From Myxococcales bacterium (GTDB lineage: Bacteria; Myxococcota_A; Polyangia; Polyangiales; JADJMO01), in assembly GCA_016709545.1 (NCBI GenBank), contig JADJMO010000008.1:310001-374000 (forward strand): a DNA stretch of 64,000 nucleotides, given 5' to 3'. This document shows, in pieces, positions 7,568-17,351 of the stretch (positions are counted from its first letter, which is position 1; every line of letters begins with the position of its first letter). The notes beneath the pieces are model-generated. The model did not search any database. It saw only the letters and a program-made list of their open reading frames with translations, and had not been told where the DNA came from. Both the position numbers and the translations under genes were made by a program.

Positions 7568-8904
7568 AGCGCGCCTTCCTCCTCGCGGTGGTCTTCGCGG
7601 CGTGCAGCCCGGTCGACGACGGGCAGCCGCCGCCGGTCGGCACGTCGGGCACCACCTGCACGGGCGACCTCGAGTGCGGCGAGGGCCGCCACTGCGCCGC
7701 CGGCCTGTGCGCGATCGACTGCACGAGCTCCAAGGACTGCACGTTCCTCGAGCCCGATCCCAAGGCCACGCCCACGCTCGCGTGCTCGGCGTGCGGGCGC
7801 TGCCTGCCGAAGGGCCTGCGCGACGACGGTTGCCTCGCGCCGGGTGACCGCCCTTGCAGCGTCGAGGCGGACTGCGCGTCGCTGGGCGCCAAGTGGGCGT
7901 GCTCGGCGAGCAACACGTGCGCGCCGCGGTGCACGGCGACGAGCGGGTGTGGCGAGCTCGGGCGCGGGTTCTCCTGCGGCGACGCCGGGGTGTGCGAGCG
8001 TCGGTGCACCCGCGACGCGGAGTGCTGGTTCCACGGGTTCAAATGGTCGTGCGCGCTGCCCGCCGGGGTCGACGGCGAGGCGAACGCGCGCTCCGCGACG
8101 CCCATCGTCGGCACGTGCAAGGCCGGGTCTCTGTCGTATCCCGTCGTGACCAAGACCGATCCGCTTGCGGCGCGGCTCGCGGGCGTGTGGGGCATGATGC
8201 TGTCGGCGGCGGTCAAGACCAACGACATCCCCGTGCTGACCAGCGTCGACACGGTCTCGGTCAGCCACCTGCTGGTGCGCGTCGACCGCGACGGCGAAGG
8301 GGTGCGCATGGCGGTCAAGCTGTGCACGGCCAAGCTCACCAACTTCGAGCTCGACGACACCGAGAAGATCCAGCTGTTCAAGGTGGCGCTGCCCGACAGG
8401 AACCTCGACGCGATCGATCCGATGCGGATGCTCGTGGCGAAGGTCGACGCGGCGGGCTTCACGACGGCGCCGTTCGTCGATCTGCGCGGCGCCACGCTGG
8501 CCGATCCGGCGAACGATCCGCTGCCCACCTACAAGGACCTCGGCAAGCAGCGCGACCAGGACCACGACGGGTTCCCCGGGCTCACGAGCAACGTGAGCGG
8601 GGTCCTCACGGGCAACCTCTACCAGGCGCAGCGGCTCAAGGGGACGATCTCGTTCTCGGTGGTCGCCGACGATCACCTGCAGGGGCCGCTCGACTGCGTA
8701 CAGGACCAGGCGGTGCTCGGCGCCACCAACCCGCAGCTCGTGAACGACAGCTACTCGGTCACCCACGCGCAGAAGGACCGCACCTACGTGCGCATGGTGC
8801 GCCTGCGCACCGAGGCCACCTGCACCGAGGTCATGCGCCTCGGCGAGCAAGAGACCGGCTGGCTGGTGCACGTGCCGCACTACGATCCCGGCAAGAAGCC
8901 GTAA
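7564..8904 (+). CDS. Cys-rich secreted lipoprotein
   Basis: A 446-aa protein with signal peptide and lipobox FAAC. Residues of about 30-170 form a Cys-rich part with repeated C-x4-DC-x-x-GxxC units (DLECGEGRHCAAGLC, SKDCTFLEP, GCGELGRGFSCGDAGVC). The C-terminal 260 residues have few Cys and look like a globular beta domain of no family I recognise. Translation starts at a GTG overlapping the stop of the outer-membrane protein gene, so the two proteins probably act together at the outer membrane. Function unknown. Confidence 0.72.
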   Translation: MKRAFLLAVVFAACSPVDDGQPPPVGTSGTTCTGDLECGEGRHCAAGLCAIDCTSSKDCTFLEPDPKATPTLACSACGRCLPKGLRDDGCLAPGDRPCSVEADCASLGAKWACSASNTCAPRCTATSGCGELGRGFSCGDAGVCERRCTRDAECWFHGFKWSCALPAGVDGEANARSATPIVGTCKAGSLSYPVVTKTDPLAARLAGVWGMMLSAAVKTNDIPVLTSVDTVSVSHLLVRVDRDGEGVRMAVKLCTAKLTNFELDDTEKIQLFKVALPDRNLDAIDPMRMLVAKVDAAGFTTAPFVDLRGATLADPANDPLPTYKDLGKQRDQDHDGFPGLTSNVSGVLTGNLYQAQRLKGTISFSVVADDHLQGPLDCVQDQAVLGATNPQLVNDSYSVTHAQKDRTYVRMVRLRTEATCTEVMRLGEQETGWLVHVPHYDPGKKP

Positions 8905-8913
8905 CGGCTCCGT

Positions 8914-10982
8914 TCACTTCTTGATCGGCAGCGGGATCGGCAGGCCGCTCGGCGAAGGGAACGGGGGCGGCGAGGGCAGCTCGGGGACGGAGATCACGAT
9001 GGGACCGCCGCTCGGGGAGGGCTGCGGCCACGCGATGGGAATGGGCCACGCGATGGTGGGCGCGGCCGTCGGCGCGGTGGTCGGCGCCGTGGTCGGCGCC
9101 GTGGTCGGTGCCGTCGTGGGGGCCGTGGTGGGCACCGTCGTGGGGATCGTCGGCACCGTGGGCGGCGTGGGCGCCGTGGTCGAGGCCTCCACCATGCGGG
9201 CCGGGCCGTACTCGAGGAAGAACTTGCCGTAGAACCGCGGGCGCACGCGCAGCACCCACGAACCGGCGGTCGGCGGCGCGAAGGCGAACGCACCGGTCGG
9301 GGCGTCGCGCTCGGCGACCGGCACGAGCTCGCTGCCCGAGAGGCTCACGTCGTCGATGTAGAAGCCGACCTTGCTCGTGCTCGGGTAATACGAGCCGCCC
9401 TCGTGGTCGTAGACGAACCGCAGGCGCAGCCCCGTGCCGTCGAACGCGCCGAGCGGCACCGTGTACGTGGAGAAGCCCGAGTCCTTCACGCCGTCGGGCG
9501 TGCCGACCGCGGGGTGGGTCCACACCGTCTGCCAGGCTCCGCTGCCCTCGCGCTTGGCCTCGAGCCGCGCGCTCTGGCCCTTCGCCGCCCACATCAGGCG
9601 CGCCTTGAACGTGAGGCTGGTGCTCTTGTCGGCCAGCACCGTGCGGTCGATCTCGAGCGTCTGCGGCTTGGGCTCGGGGTGGGCGAGGTGGTAGCTGGCC
9701 GCGCCCGTCGCGGCCACGTCCTTGGCGATGGGATCGTACCCAGGAGACGTGCTGGCCACGAGGTTCGCGAGGCCGGCCTCGGCGCCGAGCGCGAGGGCGA
9801 GCTTCTGCGTGCGCGCCTCCTGCACGCGGTAACCGTCGGCGCGAGGTACGGCGTTGACCACGTAGGGGTTCTGCGCGCCGACCTTGGGGGTGGCCGAGCC
9901 GTTGACCACCGGGGCGACGGTGTCGGCGCCCGCGACCGCGGGATCGAACACGGTGACCGGATACGTGAACGACCGCGTCTTGCCGTCGACCAGCACGCCC
10001 TCGAGCGTGACCTGGTAGGCGAGGTCGCTCGCGGGGCGAGGGTGCACGCCCCAGCCGTCGCTCGGCATGCCGTCGGGCCGGAACACGATGGAGCTGTCGC
10101 CAGCGCCGCCGGTGCTGGACTCGATGGTGACCGCGAGCGGCACGCCGGCCCTGGTCATGGTCACGGTCGCCTTGCTGAAATCGGCCTTCGGAAAGGACGC
10201 GGACCAGCGCGCGAAGACGACGTTGTACGGCACGAACCCTTGGGGGGCCAGGCGACGAGGGGATCGCGCACCTCGGGGCGCGGCCCCGGGGCGGAGTCGA
10301 GGACCCAGAGCGCGTTGGAGGGGGAATGGGTCCCCTGCTTCGCCACGTCGCCGGTGCCCATCTTCTCGGTCGTCGGGTAGAGCAGCCAGCGACGGTGTCC
10401 GACGGCGGCGTTGTTGCCGCCCGGATCGAGCATGTAGGAGGAGATCGCGTCGGGCCCGTTGTCCGCGAGCCCGAGGTTGGAGCGCGACGCGGCCTCGGCG
10501 CCGTCGTCGGAGTAGTGGGTCCAGCTCTTGTCCGGGTAGTGCGAGAGCTTGCCGTTGGCGCTCATGATGAGCGCGGCCTTCTGCGCCTTCTGGCTGTAGA
10601 CGGGATCGAGCGTGATGTCGGCGGGGACGCCGGCCATCGCGCGGTACCAGTTGATGCGCAGCGCGGTCGCGTCCTTGAACGAGGCCGAGGTGGTGCCCGC
10701 GACGCCGAGGTCGGTGTTGCCGGTCCACTCGACGGGCTGGCCTTCGCTCGCGGTGTATACGGTGCGGTAGAACACGCGCGCGGCCTCGCGCGAGGTGGGC
10801 TCGACCGAGAGGCCCGACTTCCAGGAGCGCGGAGCCCCGCTGCCCGCGAGCCCCAGCTTCTTGGGCGGGGTCTTGGGGGCCACCTTGGGGGCGGTCGGCG
10901 GGTCTCCGATCTGCGGGGTCCACCCGGCGAGGAACGGCAGGGCAACGAGCCCGAGCACGGTGAGCGGAAACCTTCGCGTCAT
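8914..10982 (-). CDS. CAP/SCP-domain secreted protein with Pro/Thr tail (frameshifted)
   Basis: Conceptually 689 aa once one missing base is restored. N-terminal signal peptide (MTRRFPLTVLGLVALPFLAG), then a CAP/SCP/PR-1 domain at about 90-240 with INWYRAMAG, AALIMSANGKLSHYP, SNLG and GHRRWLLYP. A beta-rich middle follows, then a lectin/pro-protein-like domain (FDGTGLRLRFVYDHEGG...VGFYIDDVSL), and a tail of TTAP repeats. The frame breaks at 10242-10247, a run of six G on the + strand. Seven would rejoin VAWPP with QGFVPYNVVFARW, a junction typical of this family. A 10982 ATG start is preferred over an upstream in-frame ATG lacking a signal peptide. Probably exported to the surface; role unknown. 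Confidence 0.72.
9060..9150. repeat. 12-bp tandem repeat coding the TTAP tail
   Basis: About seven imperfect copies of a 12-bp unit (GGTCGGCGCCGT and variants on the + strand) encode (T-T-A-P)n on the minus strand near the C-terminus of the CAP-domain protein. Such in-frame repeats are prone to length change and here make an extended, possibly glycosylated stalk. Confidence 0.75.
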
Positions 10983-11022
10983 CGATCCTCTCCCTGGCAG
11001 ACGAGCCGTCGGCGACGAGGAT

Positions 11023-13560
11023 TCACTCCTCGGCGGGCGGCGCTGGCATCCCGCCAAGATACTCCCGGATCCACTGGGGCCCCATGGCGCTCATCCGGGC
11101 CGTGAACACCCGCCGGAACGGGCCCACCTGCACGTCGATCCCCTCGATCTCCTCGCCGCCGACCAGGAACTTCACCGGCTTGTCGCCCACGGCCTTGGTG
11201 ACGGAGACCTTGGGTCGGCGGTGGTGATCGAGCCCCGTCACGGTGACCTTGCCGAGCGCCTTGGTGCTGCGGAGGACGAACTCAGGACCTTCTTGCTCGA
11301 TGGTCAGCGGCGGCGTCGGAGCGGAGGGGACGAGGTAGCTCGCGGCCCACGGCTCGGACTTCGCCACCGTCTCCGCCTGCGCGTCCGAGAAGCGCTTGGC
11401 GACCGGGCCCACGGCCTCGAAGGCGCGCGCCACCGGCCCCACGACGAGTCGGGGCGGGCCCCCCACGTCGATGACGAACACACCGAGCCGCGGCGCGGTG
11501 GCGCCGGCGTAGACGACGGTGGAGTCCATGACCGAGGTGGCGTAGTCGGCGACGAACGCGGAGGAGGTGAGCCCGTCGACCTTGCGGGCGCGGAACAGAT
11601 CGAAATACCAGCCGGTATAGGTCGCGGGGCCGCCGCTCCCGGGCGGTCGGTACTCCGCGATCATCGACAGGAACTGCTTCTGCGCCAGGGTGAGCGCGCG
11701 GCCCGCGAGCTCGTCCTCGGCGATGCGCTTCAGCACCTCGAGCGTGCGCGCGAAGCGCACGAAATAGGCGTGCGCGCCGAGCTCGTCCTTGGGATCGAGC
11801 TCCGTCATCACGCGGTCGCCGCGCTTGCCGTACTCGAGGAGCGCGTCGTACACCGCGGGCACCGGATCGACCCAGCCATCGGGGATCTCGCACCCGGCCG
11901 CGCCCACCTCCTGCCCCGCCATCAGGACGAAGTTGTGGCGCAGCTGACCATAGGCCGCGACCACGCTGTTCACCCGCAGATCGCCGAACGCCTCGGTGCC
12001 CATGAACGAGGGCAGCGTGCCGGCGGGGTGCGCGGAGAGGCCGCGGATGGCGCCGAGCCACGCCGAGTAGAGGTCGTTCTCGGGGAACGGCGCGCTCAGC
12101 ATCTTGCGCGCACGATCGAGGTTCTGCGCGAGGACCGGCGCGAAGTCGGTGAGGTCCTTCTGGATGAAGGCCTTGCCCCGATCGTGCCCGAGCACGTAGG
12201 CGATGTCGCCGGCGTGGGGCAGCGGGCGCTTCGGGACCTCGTCGTTCAGGAGCAGGTGGAGCGCCGCGGTGTCGGGCACGATGCGCGGGCCGAGCATCGT
12301 GAAGATCACGGGGAGCTCCTTGACGCCCTCGGGCATGGGGTGGAGCCGCGCGGTGCGGGCGAAGCCCTTGCCGATCGCCGTCCGCAGCGCCGGCGCGGAG
12401 GCGACGCTCGGCTCGCTCACGCCGGCCTTCTTGCGCAGCTCGCGCAGGTCGGCGAACGACACGTCCTCGCGCTTGCCGGCGAGCAGCGCCCACGCGCGGT
12501 CCAGCTGGTCGATCGCCTTGTCGGCGCCGCCCTTGTCGGCGAGCTCCACCAGGCCGAGCGCGAGCGCCGCCTCGAGCGGGGTCTCGCTGGGGTCGAGGGC
12601 CGCGCCGGGCTGGGAGCTGCGGCACGAACGCGAGACCAGGTTGAGCTCGAGCCGCGACAGCCACATCGCGGCGCGGAAATACGGGGCGAGCTCCTTGTCG
12701 TAGTGCCCGCGCGGGAGGTAGGCGCCGAAGTCGACGGCCCGCTGCCGCCCGAACAGGGCGATCTCCGCGATGCCGTCGTGCTTCTTGATCCTGGCAAGGA
12801 GCTCGCGCGCCTCCGCGTCGGTGCCGAGCGTGCTGTGCACGTCGGCGTCGGTGAGGAGCGAGCGCGCCACGGTGAGGTAGAGGTCGGCCGCGCGCGCGAC
12901 CTCCACGGGCCACCTGGGTGCGCTCTCGGCGAGCGCGCAGTGCATGGCCGTGAGCGCCTGCCCGAGGAGCGGCGCGAGCCGCTTGGCCTCGAAGGCCTCG
13001 ATGAGCTTGTCGTTCGACGCGTAGACCGCGTGCAGGATCGCGTCCGACGAGACGTACACCGGGAGCTGGGACTGGTAGATCTCGTGGAAGGCCCACGAGT
13101 ACGTGCTCGTGAAGGCCGGCTCGGTGACGACGAAGCCATTCTTGGCCAGCGCCGCCTTCTCGGTCTTGGAGAGGTGGAAGCGTCGGTCGACGAGGTCCTC
13201 GTATTGCAGCTTCTGCTTGCCGTCCCACGGCTTGGCCTTCACGAGAGGGCGTGGGGTCTTGTCGGCGAGGATCGCCTTCTCGGCCGCGGCGAGGTTGAGG
13301 TCCGCCATCTCGCACGTGAGCTTCGGATCGCTCGGCTCGGTGACGGTGTCCTCCGCGCTCGCCTCCTCGGGCACGGGGAACATGCCGATGGGGCCGCCGC
13401 AGCCCTCGGGCGCCACCACGACGAGCGGCGCCGTCGACGCGCTCGCCAGCGGCTTCGGGCCCGCGACCTCGGGGTTCGGCGGCGGACCACACGCGACGAA
13501 CGCGCCCACCCCGACGAGACCGAGCGCGAAGAGCGACCGTGAGCGCGAACCTCTGGTCAT
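11023..13560 (-). CDS. DUF3160-family lipoprotein
   Basis: An 845-aa protein with signal peptide and lipobox FVAC. The large globular part matches the DUF3160 family as I know it: YEDLVDRRFHLSKTEKAALAKNGFVV near residue 110, TSTYSWAFHEIYQSQLPVYVSSDAILHAVYAS, and a later LRHNFVLMAGQEVG. DUF3160 proteins are helical secreted proteins of unknown biochemical role, frequent in myxobacteria. The ATG at 13560 gives the signal peptide at once. It lies 62 nt after the sulfatase gene and 40 nt before the CAP-domain gene, so the three are probably one leftward operon. Confidence 0.82.
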   Translation of the reverse strand: MTRGSRSRSLFALGLVGVGAFVACGPPPNPEVAGPKPLASASTAPLVVVAPEGCGGPIGMFPVPEEASAEDTVTEPSDPKLTCEMADLNLAAAEKAILADKTPRPLVKAKPWDGKQKLQYEDLVDRRFHLSKTEKAALAKNGFVVTEPAFTSTYSWAFHEIYQSQLPVYVSSDAILHAVYASNDKLIEAFEAKRLAPLLGQALTAMHCALAESAPRWPVEVARAADLYLTVARSLLTDADVHSTLGTDAEARELLARIKKHDGIAEIALFGRQRAVDFGAYLPRGHYDKELAPYFRAAMWLSRLELNLVSRSCRSSQPGAALDPSETPLEAALALGLVELADKGGADKAIDQLDRAWALLAGKREDVSFADLRELRKKAGVSEPSVASAPALRTAIGKGFARTARLHPMPEGVKELPVIFTMLGPRIVPDTAALHLLLNDEVPKRPLPHAGDIAYVLGHDRGKAFIQKDLTDFAPVLAQNLDRARKMLSAPFPENDLYSAWLGAIRGLSAHPAGTLPSFMGTEAFGDLRVNSVVAAYGQLRHNFVLMAGQEVGAAGCEIPDGWVDPVPAVYDALLEYGKRGDRVMTELDPKDELGAHAYFVRFARTLEVLKRIAEDELAGRALTLAQKQFLSMIAEYRPPGSGGPATYTGWYFDLFRARKVDGLTSSAFVADYATSVMDSTVVYAGATAPRLGVFVIDVGGPPRLVVGPVARAFEAVGPVAKRFSDAQAETVAKSEPWAASYLVPSAPTPPLTIEQEGPEFVLRSTKALGKVTVTGLDHHRRPKVSVTKAVGDKPVKFLVGGEEIEGIDVQVGPFRRVFTARMSAMGPQWIREYLGGMPAPPAEE

Positions 13561-13622
13561 GAGCGTGGCCTCCTGGCCTGGGAGCGTACACCCGGGAAAC
13601 GAAACGCAGCGGGCGCCGATTC

Positions 13623-15191
13623 CTAGACCGGCGCGGTCACCGGGAGCGCCGTCGCGCGGCCGCGGGGCAGGCGTGCCCGCAGGGTCGCGACCAGATCGTC
13701 GCGCGTGCTCTTGTGGCGCGGGTCGTCCCACAGGTTGCGGCGCTGCAGCGGGTCCTCGACCACGTCGTAGAGCTCGCCCTCCTCGCCGGTGTAGTGCGGG
13801 ATCGCGCCGGGGCGCGCGATGGTCGCCTCGAGGATCGGGAAGCGGCCGCCCTCGTCCCTGGTGCTCGCGAGGTACGAGGTCACGAGCCAGCGGTCCACGA
13901 ACATCGTGCGCAGGTGCATGCCGACGTTGCGGAACTGGCTGTCCCACTCGGTGAGGACGAAGCGGCGCGCGGCGTCGCTCGAGGTCGGCAACGGCGTGCC
14001 CTCCATCCACGGGGGCACGGGCACGCCGGCGATCGCGCAGAACGTCGGCGCGAGATCGACGAGGCCCACCGGCTCGCGCACCACCGCGGGCGCGACGCCG
14101 GCGCTCGGGGCGGGGCGCCACACGAGCGGCACCTTGAGCAGGGCGTCCACGTGGTACGGCCCCTTGAACAGCAGGCCGAAATCGCCCTGCAGCTCGCCGT
14201 GATCGCTGGTGAAGAACACGTCGGTGTCCTCGTCGAGGCCGCGCTCGCGGAGGAACGCGAGGAGCCGACCGACGGCCTCGTCGACGAGCTCGTTCTCCAC
14301 GTGGACCAGCGCATTGATCTCGCGCAGCTGGTCGTCCTGCAGCCGCGCCGGCACGAAGCGGGAGGAGCCGCCCTCGGGGTTGTGGAAGCGACCCTCGTAC
14401 CAGTCGAGCCAGTGGCGGGGCTTGTCGGCCAGCACGCGGTAGAGCGCCTTGCCGGGGTGTCCCTCGGGCAGGGGGACGTCGCGCCACGGCACGCGCCGGT
14501 GCTCGCTCGCGGGCGGGTCCCACGGGTGGTGCGGATCGGGGAAGCTCACCCACAGGAAGAACGGCGCGCTCGGATCGTGTGCGCGCAGGAACCCCTCGGC
14601 GCGGTCGCGCACCCAGTCCGTGTGGTAGAGCCCGCGCGGGATCGGGTTCACCTTCACCTCGGGCGCGCCGGTCTCGCCGCCGCCGAGGCCGCTGAGGAGC
14701 CAGCCGAACCCGAGCAGCGCGCGCGGGTGCTCGTGGGCGAGGAAGCGCCCGTAGTGGGTGGTCGGGATCGGCGCGTGCACCGCGAGCTCCACGTGATCGA
14801 ACCCGAGCCACGGGCCGGTCGAGTCCGCCGGCGCGAGCTGGTTCTGGGGGAACTCGCGGCGCAGATCGAACAGCGGCTCGAAGTGCGCCTTGCCGACGAG
14901 GCCCGTGTGGTAGCCGGCGTCGGAGAGCACGCGCATGATCGTGGGGCTGTCCTCGGGCAGCGCGACGCCGTTGCACACGACCCCGTGCGTGCGCGGGTAC
15001 TGGCCCGTCGCCATCGTGGCGCGCGACGGCATGCACACCACGTTCTGCACGTGCGGCCGCGTGTAGTTGATCCCCTCGCGCGCGAGCCCGTCGACCGCCG
15101 GGGTCCGGGCGAGCGTGCCGCCGTTGCAGCCGAGCGCGTCCCACCGCTGCTGATCGGTGGTGACGAAGAGGATGTTGCGTCGTCGGGCCAT
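13623..15191 (-). CDS. Sulfatase (formylglycine-dependent)
   Basis: A 522-aa alkaline-phosphatase-fold sulfatase. Metal residues are in VTTDQQRWD near the N-terminus. The formylglycine site is C53 in VVCMPSRATMATG, the classical CxPSR motif needing maturation by a formylglycine-generating enzyme, which is not in this window. TSDHGE marks the second metal half-site and LPEDSPTIMRVL, GYHTGLVGKAH are further family landmarks. No signal peptide is visible at the ATG chosen (15191), so it may be cytoplasmic or exported another way. It would hydrolyse a sulfate ester; the substrate is not predictable here. It is divergent from the hydrolase gene with only 19 bp between the starts. Confidence 0.9.
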   Translation of the reverse strand: MARRRNILFVTTDQQRWDALGCNGGTLARTPAVDGLAREGINYTRPHVQNVVCMPSRATMATGQYPRTHGVVCNGVALPEDSPTIMRVLSDAGYHTGLVGKAHFEPLFDLRREFPQNQLAPADSTGPWLGFDHVELAVHAPIPTTHYGRFLAHEHPRALLGFGWLLSGLGGGETGAPEVKVNPIPRGLYHTDWVRDRAEGFLRAHDPSAPFFLWVSFPDPHHPWDPPASEHRRVPWRDVPLPEGHPGKALYRVLADKPRHWLDWYEGRFHNPEGGSSRFVPARLQDDQLREINALVHVENELVDEAVGRLLAFLRERGLDEDTDVFFTSDHGELQGDFGLLFKGPYHVDALLKVPLVWRPAPSAGVAPAVVREPVGLVDLAPTFCAIAGVPVPPWMEGTPLPTSSDAARRFVLTEWDSQFRNVGMHLRTMFVDRWLVTSYLASTRDEGGRFPILEATIARPGAIPHYTGEEGELYDVVEDPLQRRNLWDDPRHKSTRDDLVATLRARLPRGRATALPVTAPV

Positions 15192-15210
15192 GACCCCGAT
15201 GCTAGGCCCG

Positions 15211-16185
15211 ATGACCGGAAGAGCGCGCGGGATCCTGGCGAAGACCTTGCGCGTCCTCGGCGCGCTGCTCGCCCTGTTGCTGGTGGTCGTCGGCGTGGGT
15301 GTCGCGCTCACGTGGGCGCCCGATCGGCCGCTCGACGCGCTGGTCGCGCGGTGGGCGCCGCCGCCCTCGCAGTTCGTCGAAGTGAAGGGCATGAAGGTGC
15401 ACCTGCGCGACGAGGGACCGCGCGACGACCCGGCGCCGATCGTGCTCTTGCACGGCACGAGCGCGAGCCTGCACACCTGGGAGGGCTGGGCCACGGCGCT
15501 CCGCCCGACCCGGCGGGTGATCCGCTTCGACCTGCCCGGGTTCGGCCTCACGGGGCCGTCGCCCGACGGCGTGTACGCGATCGAGTCGTACGTGGCGTTC
15601 GTGGTCGCGGTGCTCGATCACCTCCACGTGCAGCGGTGCGTGATCGGTGGCAACTCGTTCGGTGGGCACGTGAGCCTGGCGGTCACGCTCGCGCACCCCG
15701 CGCGCGTCACGCGGCTGATCCTGGTGGACGCCGCGGGCTACCCCTCCGAGGTGAAGTCGATGCCGCTCGGGTTCCGGCTCGCCCGCACGCCGGTGCTCAA
15801 CCGGCTCGCGTCGGTCTCGCTGCCGCGACGTCTCATCGAGTCGAGCCTGCGCAACGTGTACGGCGATCCCGCCAAGGTCACGCCCGAGCTGGTCGATCTC
15901 TACTTCGCGCTCGCGGTCCGCGCCGGCAACCGCAAGGCGCTGGTCGCGCGGTTCGAGCAGGCGCCGAGCGGGCCTCTCGCGGCGCGGTTCGGGGAGATCC
16001 GCGTGCCGACCCTCGTCCTCTGGGGTGGTCGCGATCGGCTCATCCCGCCGAGCCACGGTGCGCGCTTCGAGAAGGACATCGCGGGGAGCAAGCTCGTGAC
16101 CTTCGACGACCTCGGACACGTGCCTCAAGAAGAAGGCCCGGACCGCACGGTGTCGGCGGTCCAGGCCTTTCTCTCGTCGAACTGA
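15211..16185 (+). CDS. Membrane-anchored alpha/beta hydrolase
   Basis: About 324 aa from the ATG at 15211, which places a single N-terminal membrane helix (about 12-34) right after a short positive stretch. Earlier in-frame ATGs at 15190 and 15157 would overlap the divergent sulfatase gene. The hydrolase fold has the oxyanion HGTSAS near 81, nucleophile elbow GNSFGG (S149), an acid in LWGGRDRLIP and His in DLGHVPQEE. All catalytic residues are present. The substrate is unknown; relatives include haloalkane dehalogenase-like and ester hydrolases. It ends 5 nt from the convergent Spy-like gene. Confidence 0.85.
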   Translation: MTGRARGILAKTLRVLGALLALLLVVVGVGVALTWAPDRPLDALVARWAPPPSQFVEVKGMKVHLRDEGPRDDPAPIVLLHGTSASLHTWEGWATALRPTRRVIRFDLPGFGLTGPSPDGVYAIESYVAFVVAVLDHLHVQRCVIGGNSFGGHVSLAVTLAHPARVTRLILVDAAGYPSEVKSMPLGFRLARTPVLNRLASVSLPRRLIESSLRNVYGDPAKVTPELVDLYFALAVRAGNRKALVARFEQAPSGPLAARFGEIRVPTLVLWGGRDRLIPPSHGARFEKDIAGSKLVTFDDLGHVPQEEGPDRTVSAVQAFLSSN

Positions 16186-16190
16186 GCGGC

Positions 16191-17213
16191 TCAGTCGTCG
16201 TCGTCGTCGTCGCCGGGCTTGCCCGAGGGAGCCGCCGACGGCGCGGCCGAGGCCGAACCCGAGGCCGCGGGGTGCGGGTGACCGCCCATGCCTTTGTGGT
16301 GCTTGCCGCCCGGACCCATCGCCATGTTGGCGGCGAGCTTCTCGCGCTGCTCCGGCTTGAGGATCGGGAGGAGCTTGTCGAGGAAGGCCGAGTCCATGCC
16401 GCCGTGGGCCGCGCCCGGGCCCTTGCCCGTGAACAGCTCCTGCTTCTTGGCGTCGAAGCCCTCCTTCTCGAAGGCGGTGTTGACCGCCTCCATCTTCTTC
16501 TTCCAGGCCTCGGGGTCGTGCGCCTTGGCGTCTTCCTTCGGCAGGATCGCCTCGACCTTCTTGGCCTGCGCGTCGTCGAGCCCGAGCTCCTTGGTCATGT
16601 GGGCGACCTTCTCCTTCGGGTCGTGGCCCATCTTGCCGCCAGGGCCGCCCTTCGGACCCATCATCGGGCCCTTGCCCTCCTTGGCCTTGAGCGCCGCCAC
16701 GAGCGCGGTGCGCTGCGGGGCCTTGAGGAGCGCGTGCAGACCGTTGAGCGCGTCGAGCTCCTTGTCGCGGTGGGTGATCATCGCCTTCTCGGCGGCGGCC
16801 TTGAGCGGGTCGAGCTTGGCGGTCTCGATCTTGCCGGCCTTCACCTGCGTGACGAGCTCGTCGTGGTAGGCCTTCATCTCGGCCGGGGGCGCCGGATCCT
16901 CGAAGCCCTTCTCGATCTCGGCGAGCTTGGTCTTCTGGGCCTCGTCGAGGTCGGTGAGCTTCTTGGCGGCGTGGAAGTACATGCCGGCGAGGCCGAACCG
17001 GGCGCGCTTGTGCTTGGGGGCCGCGCTCGCCGAGGGAGCGGCGCTCGCGACGGTGCTCGCGCTGGCGCTGGCGCTGACGCTCGCGGTCGCCGAGGCGACG
17101 GTCGGCTTGGCCGACGAGGAAGCGCCGGCGGCGCCGCCCTCGGGCTTCTGATCACACCCGAGCGCGAGACCCGCGCCCACCAGCGAAACGAAAACGAGCT
17201 TCAATGCGTTCAC
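16191..17213 (-). CDS. Spy/CpxP-like (LTxxQ-type) lipoprotein
   Basis: A 340-aa lipoprotein with lipobox ALGC and a long Ser/Ala linker. It carries Spy-type helical segments: DLDEAQKTKLAEIEKGF, LGLDDAQAKKVEAILP and ILKPEQREKLAANM are LTxxQ-like hairpins. A Met/Gly/His-rich part and a C-terminal run of seven Asp follow. GTG at 17213 is the start because GGAGG (17220-17224) sits 6 nt upstream and the signal peptide begins there. Spy-like proteins act as periplasmic chaperones or metal-stress sensors. The acidic tail may bind cations. It lies 138 nt after the kinase gene. Confidence 0.75.
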   Translation of the reverse strand: MNALKLVFVSLVGAGLALGCDQKPEGGAAGASSSAKPTVASATASVSASASASTVASAAPSASAAPKHKRARFGLAGMYFHAAKKLTDLDEAQKTKLAEIEKGFEDPAPPAEMKAYHDELVTQVKAGKIETAKLDPLKAAAEKAMITHRDKELDALNGLHALLKAPQRTALVAALKAKEGKGPMMGPKGGPGGKMGHDPKEKVAHMTKELGLDDAQAKKVEAILPKEDAKAHDPEAWKKKMEAVNTAFEKEGFDAKKQELFTGKGPGAAHGGMDSAFLDKLLPILKPEQREKLAANMAMGPGGKHHKGMGGHPHPAASGSASAAPSAAPSGKPGDDDDDD

Positions 17214-17351
17214 TTCGAACCTCCAGGTAATCCAACAACTGCGTGCCAGCGCTTCACACGCCGACGTGGGTCGCGGATTGGGGCCGGACGCTCGCACGGT
17301 CGGTCGGGCTTGCCAAGAGGGCAGCGCAGTGAAGCAGGCGTGAACACACGG

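Noticed and set aside
9060..9150. Tandem repeat resembling a CRISPR-like array
   Set aside because: Units are 12 bp, contiguous, have no spacers and stay in frame with the TTAP coding sequence.
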